This document shows positions 15,496 to 22,466 of a stretch of DNA of 25,614 bases, one piece after another. The DNA is from Deltaproteobacteria bacterium. Lineage in GTDB: Bacteria > Desulfobacterota > UBA8473. Positions within the stretch are counted from its first letter, which is position 1, and every line of letters starts with the position of its first letter. Location of the stretch: the NCBI GenBank assembly GCA_030643245.1, contig DAOWME010000015.1:1-25614 (forward strand), in the 5' to 3' direction. A program made the position numbers and the translations under genes. The notes under the pieces are model-generated. The model was not told the DNA's origin. It was given only the letters and a program-made list of their open reading frames with translations, and did no database searches.

Positions 15496-16114
15496 ATATA
15501 AGCTATTTACTCACCTCCCTTCTATACCCTGCACACATCTAAGAAAGACGGTAAATTGGTTCACTGTAACCTCTACTACCAGGTTCCATATTAAATACCT
15601 GCCCCTTCTTGAAGAGAGAGTGAATGGAACCAACTGCATGCGTGTTGAAAGCTGGGCATTACCCGCGTCAATTCGAAGATGGAGAGAAGCGTGCTTTTTG
15701 CTGAGGTATACAGAAAGTATGATGAGCGTTCAGTAATAATTTATCAACCGAAGACGAGTAGGTGCTGGGGAGAGTAAGTACAACTTCCAAGGGGGCATGT
15801 ATTTTTTTATAAGAATATCATGTACTTATGATCATTTATGAAATAGCTTACGCAACATGTATGCCAGAGCACAAAGAGCAGGGACTGATAGCAAAATACA
15901 ACAAATAATTCAATAGGTTAGCCATGATAAATGGACATTGAGAAGATTTAGGCCGGATAGAACCTACGAGACAAACTAAGACAAAAAAGCCTTTATTTAT
16001 TGGAAATGCCATTGTAACTTATTGAAATTCCGTTTGAATTATATTTCGGTCAAAATGGCTGTTTTATATACCGTTTTGTCCGATACGCTTGAGGATCATT
16101 TGATGGGGGACTAA
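15496..16114. other. Non-coding interval upstream of GRE2
   Basis: About 620 bases without a credible gene. It must contain the GRE2 promoter, but I find no convincing -35/-10 pair or sigma54 site. An inverted GGTTCCAT / ATGGAACC pair (15582-15589 and 15624-15631) and a GGTT-N6-AACC word near 15558-15571 are the only operator-like features. The stretch 15700-16114 is AT-rich and shows nothing I can name. Confidence 0.6.
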
Positions 16115-16393
16115 TTACTTTCTTGCACCCTAGGAAAATATCAGCAGTTCATGGCCATGCAGAAGGCAAAGGGGATCCTTAGGGAAACCTGCAGGGAGTT
16201 TGAAGGTTTTTTCGTCCGGGATTACCACGGTTTGGTGGAGGCCTATAAGACAGAGGATGCAGAGATCGTGGTGACAGGTATGGGATCGGTAGTGGGCGTG
16301 TTATGGGATATGGTGGATGAATACAGAGAAAAGGGCCACAAGATAGGGTTGCTAAATGTAAGTTGCTTCATGCCCTTCCCTAAAGGGGGCTGA
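16115..16393 (+). pseudogene. Fragment of a 2-oxoacid:ferredoxin oxidoreductase alpha subunit (PorA-like)
   Basis: The open frame (ATG at 16151, open from 16115) reads AMQKAKGILRE, YHGLVEAYKTEDAEIVVTGMG and VDEYREKGHKIGLLNV, then FMPFP. This matches the part of pyruvate:ferredoxin oxidoreductase alpha subunits where the C-terminal domain begins (typically EDAEIVLV-MGS and GLLKVR-FRPFP). Only about 85 of some 380-400 residues remain, with no start region and no end, and a stop follows at once. No beta, gamma or delta subunit is nearby. It is a relic of a lost or moved por-type gene. Confidence 0.75.
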
Positions 16394-16597
16394 ACGGTTT
16401 GATTCAAATGAGTTTTCAAGTTAGCGCCCTTCGGGCGAGCTGCCGGCTGTTAGCTGTTAAGCCGTTGAGGCTGTTCGACTTATTAGCTTATTAGCTTACC
16501 AGCTTAATAGCTGTGAGCGGCTGGCACACATAGTCAGAAACTAATTGATATAATTGACTAAAAAGTGGGATTTCCTATACTATCAAGTTAGGCCGAT
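16394..16597. repeat. Intergenic stretch with hairpin and 8-bp tandem repeat
   Basis: A CGCCC-TTC-GGGCG hairpin lies at 16425-16437. At 16479-16510 four tandem 8-bp units of CTTATTAG type occur (two exact, CTTACCAG and CTTAATAG). The word ATTCAAATGAGTTT (16403-16416) also occurs at 6918-6931 upstream of the CoA-transferase. No gene is seen. Confidence 0.6.
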
Positions 16598-17917
16598 CTA
16601 ACCACCATAAGCCGCAATATCCGTGTCCAATTCTTCGAGTCTGGAGAGCATTTTCTTTTTAACCCGTTTAAAATCTTCCATATACCTTTTTTTTACCGGG
16701 CTTGCAGAGGGGAGGTTGCAGGTGAGCGGGTTGACGAACCTGCCATTTTTAATCAGTCTGAAGTCCAGATGGGGACCAGTCGACAACCCGGTTGACCCCA
16801 CATAGCCGATCACCTGTCCCTGTTTAACATACCCTCTCTGTTTGATACCATTGGCAAAGCGAGAAAGGTGACCATATGTGGTATTGTAAGAACCATTGTG
16901 TTTGATCTTTATGAACCTCCCATACCCTCCCTTCCATCCGGTAAACACCACCTTTCCATCCCCGACTGCTGTCACCGGGGTACCTATGGGTGCTGCGTAG
17001 TCTATACCGAGGTGGGGACGATAGATCTTGAGGATGGGGTGAAGACGTCTCTTGGAGTATCGTGAACTGATATATTTGTACCGTAAGGGAGACTTGAGAA
17101 ACTTCTTCCGGAGTGATTTGCCTTCCGGGTCATAATAGTCGACATGACCATCCTCATCTTCAAAGAGGACAGCCGGGTAACTTTTTCCCTGGTTTACAAA
17201 CTCCGCGCATAGAATTTTACCATCCTCCACACAATTTCCATCTCTATATTTCTGTTCAAGGAGTATCTTGAACAGATCGCCTTGTCGTATGTCTGCATCG
17301 AAATCGATATCCCACATAAAGATGTCTGACAGATCTAAGGCAACCAAGGAGGCTAACCCCGCATTGAGAACAGCATCAAAAAGGGAACTGGAAATCACAC
17401 CACTTTTGGCAGAGACCTTTATGTCGTATTGAATCGTTTCTTTTTTTGCAGAAAAGCCATTCGCTGTTCTCTCCACCACCAATACGTGGTCCTTGTCAAT
17501 CTCATATTTGAGACAACGAATGGTGCTATCGACAGTGTTTATCTCGAGTTTTAAGGTGTTCCCGGGTTTTATCTTGCCCAAGTTGTGTATCCCCTCTGAT
17601 GCCCTTAACAGATCGGAAATTTCTCCCGGGGATATGTGCTTGTCTATAAGTATGGAGTAAAGCGTATCATCTCTCGCAAGACTTTTCTCTATGCTTTTGG
17701 TCTTCTTTGGAGGTGAGGGTTTTTGATGGAGTGAAAGCTGCCTCCCTTTGGACCAGTCTGATTCTCCTTCTTCTGTATACCGAACTACCGCATGGTTTGA
17801 AACGATCGAAAAGAAAAGGATACCTGCGCTTATAACCCCAATAGCCAGGAAGGCCAGCACCGCAATTCCCTTCTTACCTGGATTGAACGGCAGAGTTTTA
17901 TGTTTGTGTCCTTCCAT
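16598..17917 (-). CDS. Membrane-anchored M23-family metallopeptidase
   Basis: The 439-residue product has a basic N-terminus and one transmembrane segment (about residues 16-41), then an OapA/LysM-like region (about 80-130), and a C-terminal M23 (LytM) domain facing the periplasm that would cleave peptidoglycan cross-links or activate an amidase. His302-x3-Asp306 (HLGID) and His350 (YGHL) are present. The usual HxH is PHLDF, with His383 but Asp385 in place of the second His, normally a zinc ligand. I believe other delta-type M23 proteins share this change but cannot check. The longer frame to 18043 overlaps the SDR gene, so the ATG at 17917 is preferred, though its ribosome-binding site is weak. 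It starts 10 bp after the SDR and is probably translated from the same message. Confidence 0.88.
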   Translation of the reverse strand: MEGHKHKTLPFNPGKKGIAVLAFLAIGVISAGILFFSIVSNHAVVRYTEEGESDWSKGRQLSLHQKPSPPKKTKSIEKSLARDDTLYSILIDKHISPGEISDLLRASEGIHNLGKIKPGNTLKLEINTVDSTIRCLKYEIDKDHVLVVERTANGFSAKKETIQYDIKVSAKSGVISSSLFDAVLNAGLASLVALDLSDIFMWDIDFDADIRQGDLFKILLEQKYRDGNCVEDGKILCAEFVNQGKSYPAVLFEDEDGHVDYYDPEGKSLRKKFLKSPLRYKYISSRYSKRRLHPILKIYRPHLGIDYAAPIGTPVTAVGDGKVVFTGWKGGYGRFIKIKHNGSYNTTYGHLSRFANGIKQRGYVKQGQVIGYVGSTGLSTGPHLDFRLIKNGRFVNPLTCNLPSASPVKKRYMEDFKRVKKKMLSRLEELDTDIAAYGG

Positions 17918-17927
17918 GTATGAGTAT

Positions 17928-18665
17928 CTATAAAGAAAGCCCACCATCAACTCCCATAAACTGGCCCGTGATATAGCTGGCATCATCGGATGCAAGAAAT
18001 ATGAAAATCGGGGGGATCTCCCCTGGTTCGGACATCCTTCCAAGTGATCGCGCGGCTATTATCTTTTTGAAGACATCCTCAGGCACACTATCGTACATTC
18101 TGGTTTTATGGGATGGGGCCACAGCATTGACGGTAATGTTGTACCTTCCCAGTTCCTTAGAACATGCCTTGGTAAAAGCAATCACGCCGCCCTTAGCTGC
18201 GCTGTAATTTGTCTGACCCGCATTTCCTGCTATCCCGGCGGAAGAAGCGACATTTATTATCCTCCCGTATCTCTGCTCCTTCATATACCCTATGGCAGCC
18301 TTAGTGCATGAGAAAACCCCCTTCAAACCCACGGCAATGACGGAATCCCACTCCTCTTCCGTCATTTTGAGAAGTACCCTGTCCTTTGTAATAGCGGCAT
18401 TGTTTACCAGGATATCAATCTTCCCAAAATTATCAATCGCTGCTTCAATTATTCCCCTCCCGCCCTCCATGGTGGTGACGGAATCATAGTTTGCCGCAGC
18501 TTGTCCACCCAGTGCGCTGACTGCTTTTACTACTTCGTCCACCGGTTCAGGGGTTGTACCATTGATGACTACTTTAGCTCCTTCCTTTGCCATCTCTAAA
18601 GCCACCAACCTCCCCATTCCCCGGCTCGACCCGGTGATTACAGCGACCCTGTCTTTCAATCTCAT
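17928..18665 (-). CDS. SDR-family oxidoreductase (FabG-like)
   Basis: A 245-residue classical short-chain dehydrogenase. TGSSRGMG lies at 11-18, NNA near 88-90, Ser141, and Tyr154-x3-Lys158 in YSAAK, the full catalytic set. The C-terminus ITGQFMGVDGGLSL is typical of 3-oxoacyl-ACP reductase-like proteins. The frame is open to 18695, but GGAGGAG precedes the ATG at 18665, and the upstream ten codons lie in a CCATCC-type motif. It may act in acyl chain reduction or oxidation; the pairing with an M23 peptidase gives no metabolic hint. A promoter with TTGACT and TATAAG is found at 18744-18773. Confidence 0.9.
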   Translation of the reverse strand: MRLKDRVAVITGSSRGMGRLVALEMAKEGAKVVINGTTPEPVDEVVKAVSALGGQAAANYDSVTTMEGGRGIIEAAIDNFGKIDILVNNAAITKDRVLLKMTEEEWDSVIAVGLKGVFSCTKAAIGYMKEQRYGRIINVASSAGIAGNAGQTNYSAAKGGVIAFTKACSKELGRYNITVNAVAPSHKTRMYDSVPEDVFKKIIAARSLGRMSEPGEIPPIFIFLASDDASYITGQFMGVDGGLSL

Positions 18666-18676
18666 GGTTCTCCTCC

Positions 18677-18693
18677 GCCATTTATGGATGGGC
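18677..18693 (-). repeat. CCATCC-type motif, copy 6, at an SDR ribosome-binding site
   Basis: The minus strand reads GCCCATCCATAAATGGC, followed directly by GGAGGAG and the ATG of the SDR gene at 18665. The motif is thus in the 5' leader, within about 12 bases of the start codon. Confidence 0.65.
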
Positions 18694-18743
18694 ACGCATT
18701 AGAATTGATGTTTCTAAACGGACATCTGTATCATTTGACAAGC

Positions 18744-18773
18744 CTTATAGCACATCGATAGTGCAAAAGTCAA
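18744..18773 (-). promoter_or_regulatory. Candidate promoter for SDR and M23 genes with palindrome in the spacer
   Basis: On the minus strand TTGACT (18773-18768) and TATAAG (18749-18744) are 18 bases apart. The spacer contains GCAC-TATCGAT-GTGC (18750-18764), an imperfect palindrome that could be a repressor site. The leader would be about 70-75 bases long. Confidence 0.5.
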
Positions 18774-18837
18774 GGCAGGAAGGACCGAGACAGGTTATTG
18801 TGAAATTTTAACTTTTTTGGTAATATCTTCTAAATAT

Positions 18838-18952
18838 AGGCATCCTTCATAAAAGCTATAAAGTAGTTTACACTTTCTAATAAAAAAACGGTCTCGGCAC
18901 AGATGAAGCAGCCATAATTTCAAAAGTGTAAACTGATGTATGAAGGATGCCT
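18838..18952. mobile_element. Complete 115-bp MITE-like element with target duplication
   Basis: The ends AGGCATCCTTCAT and ATGAAGGATGCCT are perfect 13-bp inverted repeats. A second inverted pair, AGTTTACACTTT / AAAGTGTAAACT, lies inside. AAATAT occurs directly on both sides (18832-18837 and 18953-18958), a 6-bp target-site duplication. No coding capacity exists, so it is non-autonomous. It lies between the divergent SDR and inositol-phosphatase genes, 73 bp upstream of the latter's ATG. A second copy split by another element is at 804-1114. Confidence 0.9.
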
Positions 18953-19024
18953 AAATATACATCTTTTTCAGACATTGACTTTTATATTACTCGTGCGCAT
19001 TGTTCTGAATACTGGAGGATAGAC

Positions 19025-19804
19025 ATGAAAGATATGGTCGAAGTTGCTGTAAACGCTGCCAGGGAGGCCGGGAAAATCTTAAAAGAAAACTTGGGAAGGC
19101 CTCTTGAAATTGATTTCAAAGGTGAGATAAACCTGGTCACGGACGTTGACAGAATGTCAGAAGAAATAATTGTTGAGGCTATCAGGGATGAGTACCCGGA
19201 TCATCAGATACTGGCAGAAGAGGGAAAAGGTCAAGAGAGCCCGTCTTCTTATAAATGGATAATAGACCCCTTGGACGGGACTACCAACTATGCCCATGGA
19301 TATCCATGCTTCTGCGTCTCAATAGCTTTGGAAAAGGGACAGGATATCATGTTTGGTGTCATATACAATCCTGTATTGGAAGAGCTGTTTACGGCAGAAA
19401 AGGGGAAGGGGGCGTGGTTAAATGGCAGAGATATACAAATCTCTTCTGCCGACAGATTGACGCACAGTATGTTGGCAACCGGTTTCCCCTATGACATAAG
19501 AGAAAGTGAGAACAACAATCTTATTCATTTCAAAAACTTTATGATGAGGGCCCAGGCAATTAGAAGACCGGGCTCCGCCGCTCTGGATCTGTGCTATGTT
19601 GCTATGGGGAGGTTTGATGGTTTTTGGGAACTTAAGCTATCACCCTGGGATGTTGCTGCCGGCAGTTTAATTGTCAGAGAAGCCGGGGGGATGGTGACGG
19701 ATTTTAAAGGAGGAAATTTTGACATCTATTCTAAAGAGATCCTTGCCAGCAATGGAAACATTCACCATGAAATGGTTCAGGTGTTAAGGACAGGGCTATC
19801 CTGA
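19025..19804 (+). CDS. Inositol monophosphatase family protein
   Basis: The 259-residue product is a Mg-dependent phosphatase of the SuhB / inositol monophosphatase / FBPase IV family. The metal-binding set is present: Glu65-Glu66 in ILAEEG, the signature DPLDGTTNYAHG starting at Asp81, and WDVAAG with Asp209. Length is normal. Substrates in the family include inositol phosphates, fructose-1,6-bisphosphate and 3'-phosphoadenosine 5'-phosphate, so the reaction is not fixed by sequence. The frame is open to 18947, but that start lies at the edge of the MITE; GGAGG at 19014-19018 marks the ATG at 19025. It converges on the DUF167 gene with six bases between stop codons. Confidence 0.92.
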   Translation: MKDMVEVAVNAAREAGKILKENLGRPLEIDFKGEINLVTDVDRMSEEIIVEAIRDEYPDHQILAEEGKGQESPSSYKWIIDPLDGTTNYAHGYPCFCVSIALEKGQDIMFGVIYNPVLEELFTAEKGKGAWLNGRDIQISSADRLTHSMLATGFPYDIRESENNNLIHFKNFMMRAQAIRRPGSAALDLCYVAMGRFDGFWELKLSPWDVAAGSLIVREAGGMVTDFKGGNFDIYSKEILASNGNIHHEMVQVLRTGLS

Positions 19805-19810
19805 CTCTTA

Positions 19811-20104
19811 TTAATTTTTCCCCTCTGTTATTCGTCTTATCTTATCTGGCGTAATACCTGTTACCCTCACTAGCTTTGTTCGGGATTTAAGGCCTCCGAT
19901 AATTTCCACCTGTGATTTGCCGATACCGAGTTCCTTTGCCAGAAGACCGGTACAGGCCTTATTTGCCCTACCCTCGATGGGAGGAGAGGTGACCCTCACT
20001 CTGAGGGCGTCTCCTTTAAGCCCTCTGATTTCATTCCTGGCTGATTTGGGTTGTACCCAAACCTCAAATACGACCCCACGATCAGTTTCGTTGACGCGTA
20101 ACAC
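19811..20104 (-). CDS. DUF167 / YggU family protein
   Basis: A 97-residue small alpha/beta protein of unknown function. The family core VWVQPKSARNEIRGL, ALRVRVTSPPIEGRANKA and LGIGKSQVEIIGGLKSRTKLVRV is intact. The start is a GTG at 20104, five bases after the stop codon of the divIVA gene, which suggests coupled translation. In many delta-type genomes DUF167 lies next to divIVA, as here. Confidence 0.9.
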   Translation of the reverse strand: MLRVNETDRGVVFEVWVQPKSARNEIRGLKGDALRVRVTSPPIEGRANKACTGLLAKELGIGKSQVEIIGGLKSRTKLVRVTGITPDKIRRITEGKN

Positions 20105-20109
20105 TGTGC

Positions 20110-20574
20110 TCAGCCATCCTTTTCAATCTCTTCTCTTTCAATATCCAGCATCTTGAGATGGGTTTCTATCAAGGACCTCATAGCGGAATCAAATTGCACC
20201 GTTTGTTTCTTTAGGTCAAGGATTCCATTCCTGATGTTTGCCAATTCTTGATTGGCCTTCTCAATAATTTTCTCTGATTTTATCTCTGCCTCAGAAATAA
20301 TCAATCCTGCCTCTTTCTATGCATTCAACTTCATGTCCTCTGCTATTTTCTGACTCGCGACAATAGATTCACTAATATGTTTCTCCCTCTCTTTATGCGC
20401 GTTTAGTATGTCATCCTTCTCCCCAAGATCCTCTTTCAGAGCGTTATTCTCTCCTATTAAGTCTTCAATCTCGTTGGATATAAGCTCCAAAAAGACCGTC
20501 ACTTCTTTCCTGTCGAATCCCCTGAACCTGACCTTGAACCGATGCTGCTCAATATCCAACGGGGTAACTCTCAT
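20110..20574 (-). pseudogene. DivIVA-family protein gene with an in-frame TAG
   Basis: Residues 1-85 begin MRVTPLDIEQHRFKVRFRGFD, the DivIVA membrane-binding signature, and run into a coiled coil. Codon 86 is TAG (20317-20319), after KLNA. In the same frame, with no base lost, the sequence continues KEAGLIISEAEIKSEKI and on to a stop at 20110, 154 codons in all, a normal DivIVA length. A Gln codon CAG changed to TAG would be enough to explain it. TAG ends at least seven intact genes in this window, so it is not read as an amino acid in general. The upstream part would still yield the lipid-binding domain and half of the coiled coil. Sequencing error, recent mutation or read-through are the options. 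Confidence 0.85.
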
Positions 20575-20587
20575 TCCCCGTCCCTTA

Positions 20588-21352
20588 TCATCTATTCCTT
20601 TCGTAAATTATCCTCAAACCTTCCAGAGTCAAGTAATCGTCAACATCATCGATCGTCTCCGATACTGATGCGATGAGAGAGGCCAATCCTCCTGTGGCAA
20701 TGACCCTGGGGTTCGATTTAACCTCCTTTTTTATTCTTCCTACGATGCCATCCACTAAGCTTGCATAGCCGAAAACAATCCCCGCCTGCATACTAGTCAC
20801 AGTATCCTTGCCGATGACCGACTTGGGCTTCACCAATTCAACATGGGGAAGCTTGGAGGCCCTCTGGAATAAAGCCTCACTGGAAATCGTGATCCCAGGG
20901 GTAATAGCCCCTCCGTGGTATTCACCATTCCCCGATATATAATCGAAGGTCGTGGCAGTTCCAAAGTCGACGACAATAACGCTCTTCTTGTATCTTGTAT
21001 AGGCAGCTACTGCATTGACTATCCTATCTGCGCCAACCTCCTTAGGGTTGTCGTAGTATATGGGCATCCCTGTCTTAACCCCCGGTTCTACAATCAGTGG
21101 CTTAAGGTTGAAGTATTTTTTACATAACTTTTCAATAGTCGTAAGCAGGGGAGGGACAACGCACGAGATGGCTACAGCTGTGATATCACTTAAGGTCATC
21201 TTGCTGGAGAAATAGAGATTTGAAATCAAGATTCCGTACTCGTCCACTGTACGTTCTTCTTCTGTCCTGATTCTCCAATCATGGACAACTTTGTCCCCAT
21301 CAAAGACCCCTATTACAGTGTTGGTATTTCCAACATCAATAACCAGTAACAT
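20588..21352 (-). CDS. coaX: Type III pantothenate kinase
   Basis: The 254-residue product phosphorylates pantothenate, the first step of coenzyme A synthesis. The ASKHA-fold motifs are clear: VIDVGNTN with Asp6, NPKEVGADRIVN at about 102-113, VVDFGTATTFD at about 127-137 and GGAITPG at 147-153. The frame extends to an ATG at 21379, but the ATG at 21352 begins exactly at the conserved MLLVIDVGNTN and has AGGAG about ten bases upstream. It is 13 bp ahead of divIVA. A birA-like gene often found between nadC and coaX is absent. Confidence 0.94.
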   Translation of the reverse strand: MLLVIDVGNTNTVIGVFDGDKVVHDWRIRTEEERTVDEYGILISNLYFSSKMTLSDITAVAISCVVPPLLTTIEKLCKKYFNLKPLIVEPGVKTGMPIYYDNPKEVGADRIVNAVAAYTRYKKSVIVVDFGTATTFDYISGNGEYHGGAITPGITISSEALFQRASKLPHVELVKPKSVIGKDTVTSMQAGIVFGYASLVDGIVGRIKKEVKSNPRVIATGGLASLIASVSETIDDVDDYLTLEGLRIIYERNR

Positions 21353-21531
21353 CTCTTCTTTTCTCCTATAGACTTCCATATATTAAATTTTACTGCGTTA
21401 TCGGTCGGAATCCTCGACGACGTACTGAAAATGTACGACTTAGGGACGGGGACGATTTAATATCTGAAAACCTATACATCGGGTAAGGTGAGTTCCCAAA
21501 AAGCCTGGCATGAAGCGCACAGAGATGTGCG
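21353..21531. repeat. nadC-coaX gap with two hairpins
   Basis: A perfect hairpin GCGCAC-N6-GTGCGC (21515-21532) begins within the nadC stop codon. A second, CGTAC-N7-GTACG, is at 21421-21437. The stretch CGACGTAC...ATGTACGACT (21418-21440) resembles 207-228 in the left inverted-repeat arm, and the next bases TTAGGGACGGGGAC resemble the end of dispersed repeat copy B. No gene is present. Confidence 0.55.
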
Positions 21532-22407
21532 CTACCCGGCATCCTCCATGCTTACGATATTCATGCTTATATCGCAGGCCGTGGCTGAATGTGTGAGTGC
21601 CCCCACTGATATAAGATTAACACCGGTTTTGGCAACGTCTAATATAGTATCGAGGTTTATTCCCCCCGATGCTTCCACTATGGCCCTCTTACCTATAATC
21701 CGTACTGCTTCCTCCATCTCCTTTGTGTTCATATTATCCAACATGATAACTTCAACACCGGACGCAATGGCTTCTCTCACTTCACCGAGATCCTTGACCT
21801 CAATTTCTATCTTGAAGGTGTGCGGGATGCTGGATACGGCCCGGGTAATAGCCTTGCGAATGCCACCGCAGACTTTGATATGATTGTCCTTTATCAGAAC
21901 CCCATCAAATAGACCACTACGATGATTCCTTCCACCACCCATCTTGACGGCATACTTTTCAAGGGCCCTCCAACCAGGTGTTGTTTTCCGCGTATCTACG
22001 ACTTCTGCGCCGTAGTCCTTTATTTTCCGCACATACTTGTGGGTCAAAGATGCAATACCTGATAGATGCTGGAGGAAATTCAAGGCAACCCTTTCTCCAC
22101 GGAGCAGGTTCACCACATCGCATGAAATCTCAGCAATTAGGCTGCCACCAATCACATGGTCGCCATCTTTGAAGAGTTTATTGAACGCTACTCTGCGATC
22201 CAGGAATGTGAAGACCTTGTGGAATGTATCAATACCGGCCAGAATCATCTCCTCTTTTGCCACCACCTGGGCTTTCCCTTGCACACCAGGTTCAACTGTA
22301 GATGAAGTGGTAACATCTGCAATACCTATATCTTCATCGAGTGCGAGTTTTATCAATCTATCAATTTCAAACATTAGATTTTTAAATGTGTGGGTGGCAT
22401 CTTTCAT
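21532..22407 (-). CDS. nadC: Nicotinate-nucleotide pyrophosphorylase (carboxylating)
   Basis: This 291-residue quinolinate phosphoribosyltransferase makes nicotinate mononucleotide from quinolinate and PRPP in NAD synthesis. DTRKTTPGWR at 138-147, KMGGGRNHR at 155-163, LIKDNH at 171-176, EIEVKDL at 201-207 and IMLDNM are the family's binding motifs, all intact. The ATG at 22407 has only a weak ribosome-binding site and its first codons (MKDA) lie in a small inverted repeat that resembles MITE ends. A second ATG twelve codons in (before FEIDRLI) is a possible alternative. It follows valS by 59 bp on the same strand. Confidence 0.93.
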   Translation of the reverse strand: MKDATHTFKNLMFEIDRLIKLALDEDIGIADVTTSSTVEPGVQGKAQVVAKEEMILAGIDTFHKVFTFLDRRVAFNKLFKDGDHVIGGSLIAEISCDVVNLLRGERVALNFLQHLSGIASLTHKYVRKIKDYGAEVVDTRKTTPGWRALEKYAVKMGGGRNHRSGLFDGVLIKDNHIKVCGGIRKAITRAVSSIPHTFKIEIEVKDLGEVREAIASGVEVIMLDNMNTKEMEEAVRIIGKRAIVEASGGINLDTILDVAKTGVNLISVGALTHSATACDISMNIVSMEDAG

Positions 22408-22432
22408 TTCTCAGTTCTTATAAAGGATGCCT
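22395..22432. repeat. Short inverted repeat resembling collapsed MITE ends, over the nadC start
   Basis: The plus strand has TGGCATCTTTCAT at one end and TAAAGGATGCCT at the other, with 13 bases between. Both ends match the ends of the MITE-like copy at 804-1114 (GAAAGATGCCA and AGGCATCCTTT). The internal part is absent. The nadC ATG lies within it. Confidence 0.5.
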
Positions 22433-22466
22433 TGCAGGTTATGCCACATATCACGGATTGGCGGCG

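Noticed and set aside
15496..15540. Mini leader frame (GTG AGT AAA TAG on the minus strand) upstream of GRE2 as an attenuator
   Set aside because: Three sense codons with a ribosome-binding-like GGGAGG can occur by chance, and there are no alternative hairpins around it.
17918..18043. N-terminal extension of the M23 peptidase overlapping the SDR gene
   Set aside because: The added residues are the SDR coding sequence in another frame and would put over 40 residues ahead of the signal anchor.
18947..19024. N-terminal extension of the inositol-phosphatase protein
   Set aside because: It begins at the edge of the MITE and has no homology; GGAGG precedes the ATG at 19025.
20317..20319. In-frame TAG in divIVA as a pyrrolysine codon
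   Set aside because: TAG is the normal stop of at least seven intact genes in this window, DivIVA is not a methylamine methyltransferase, and no pyl genes are seen.
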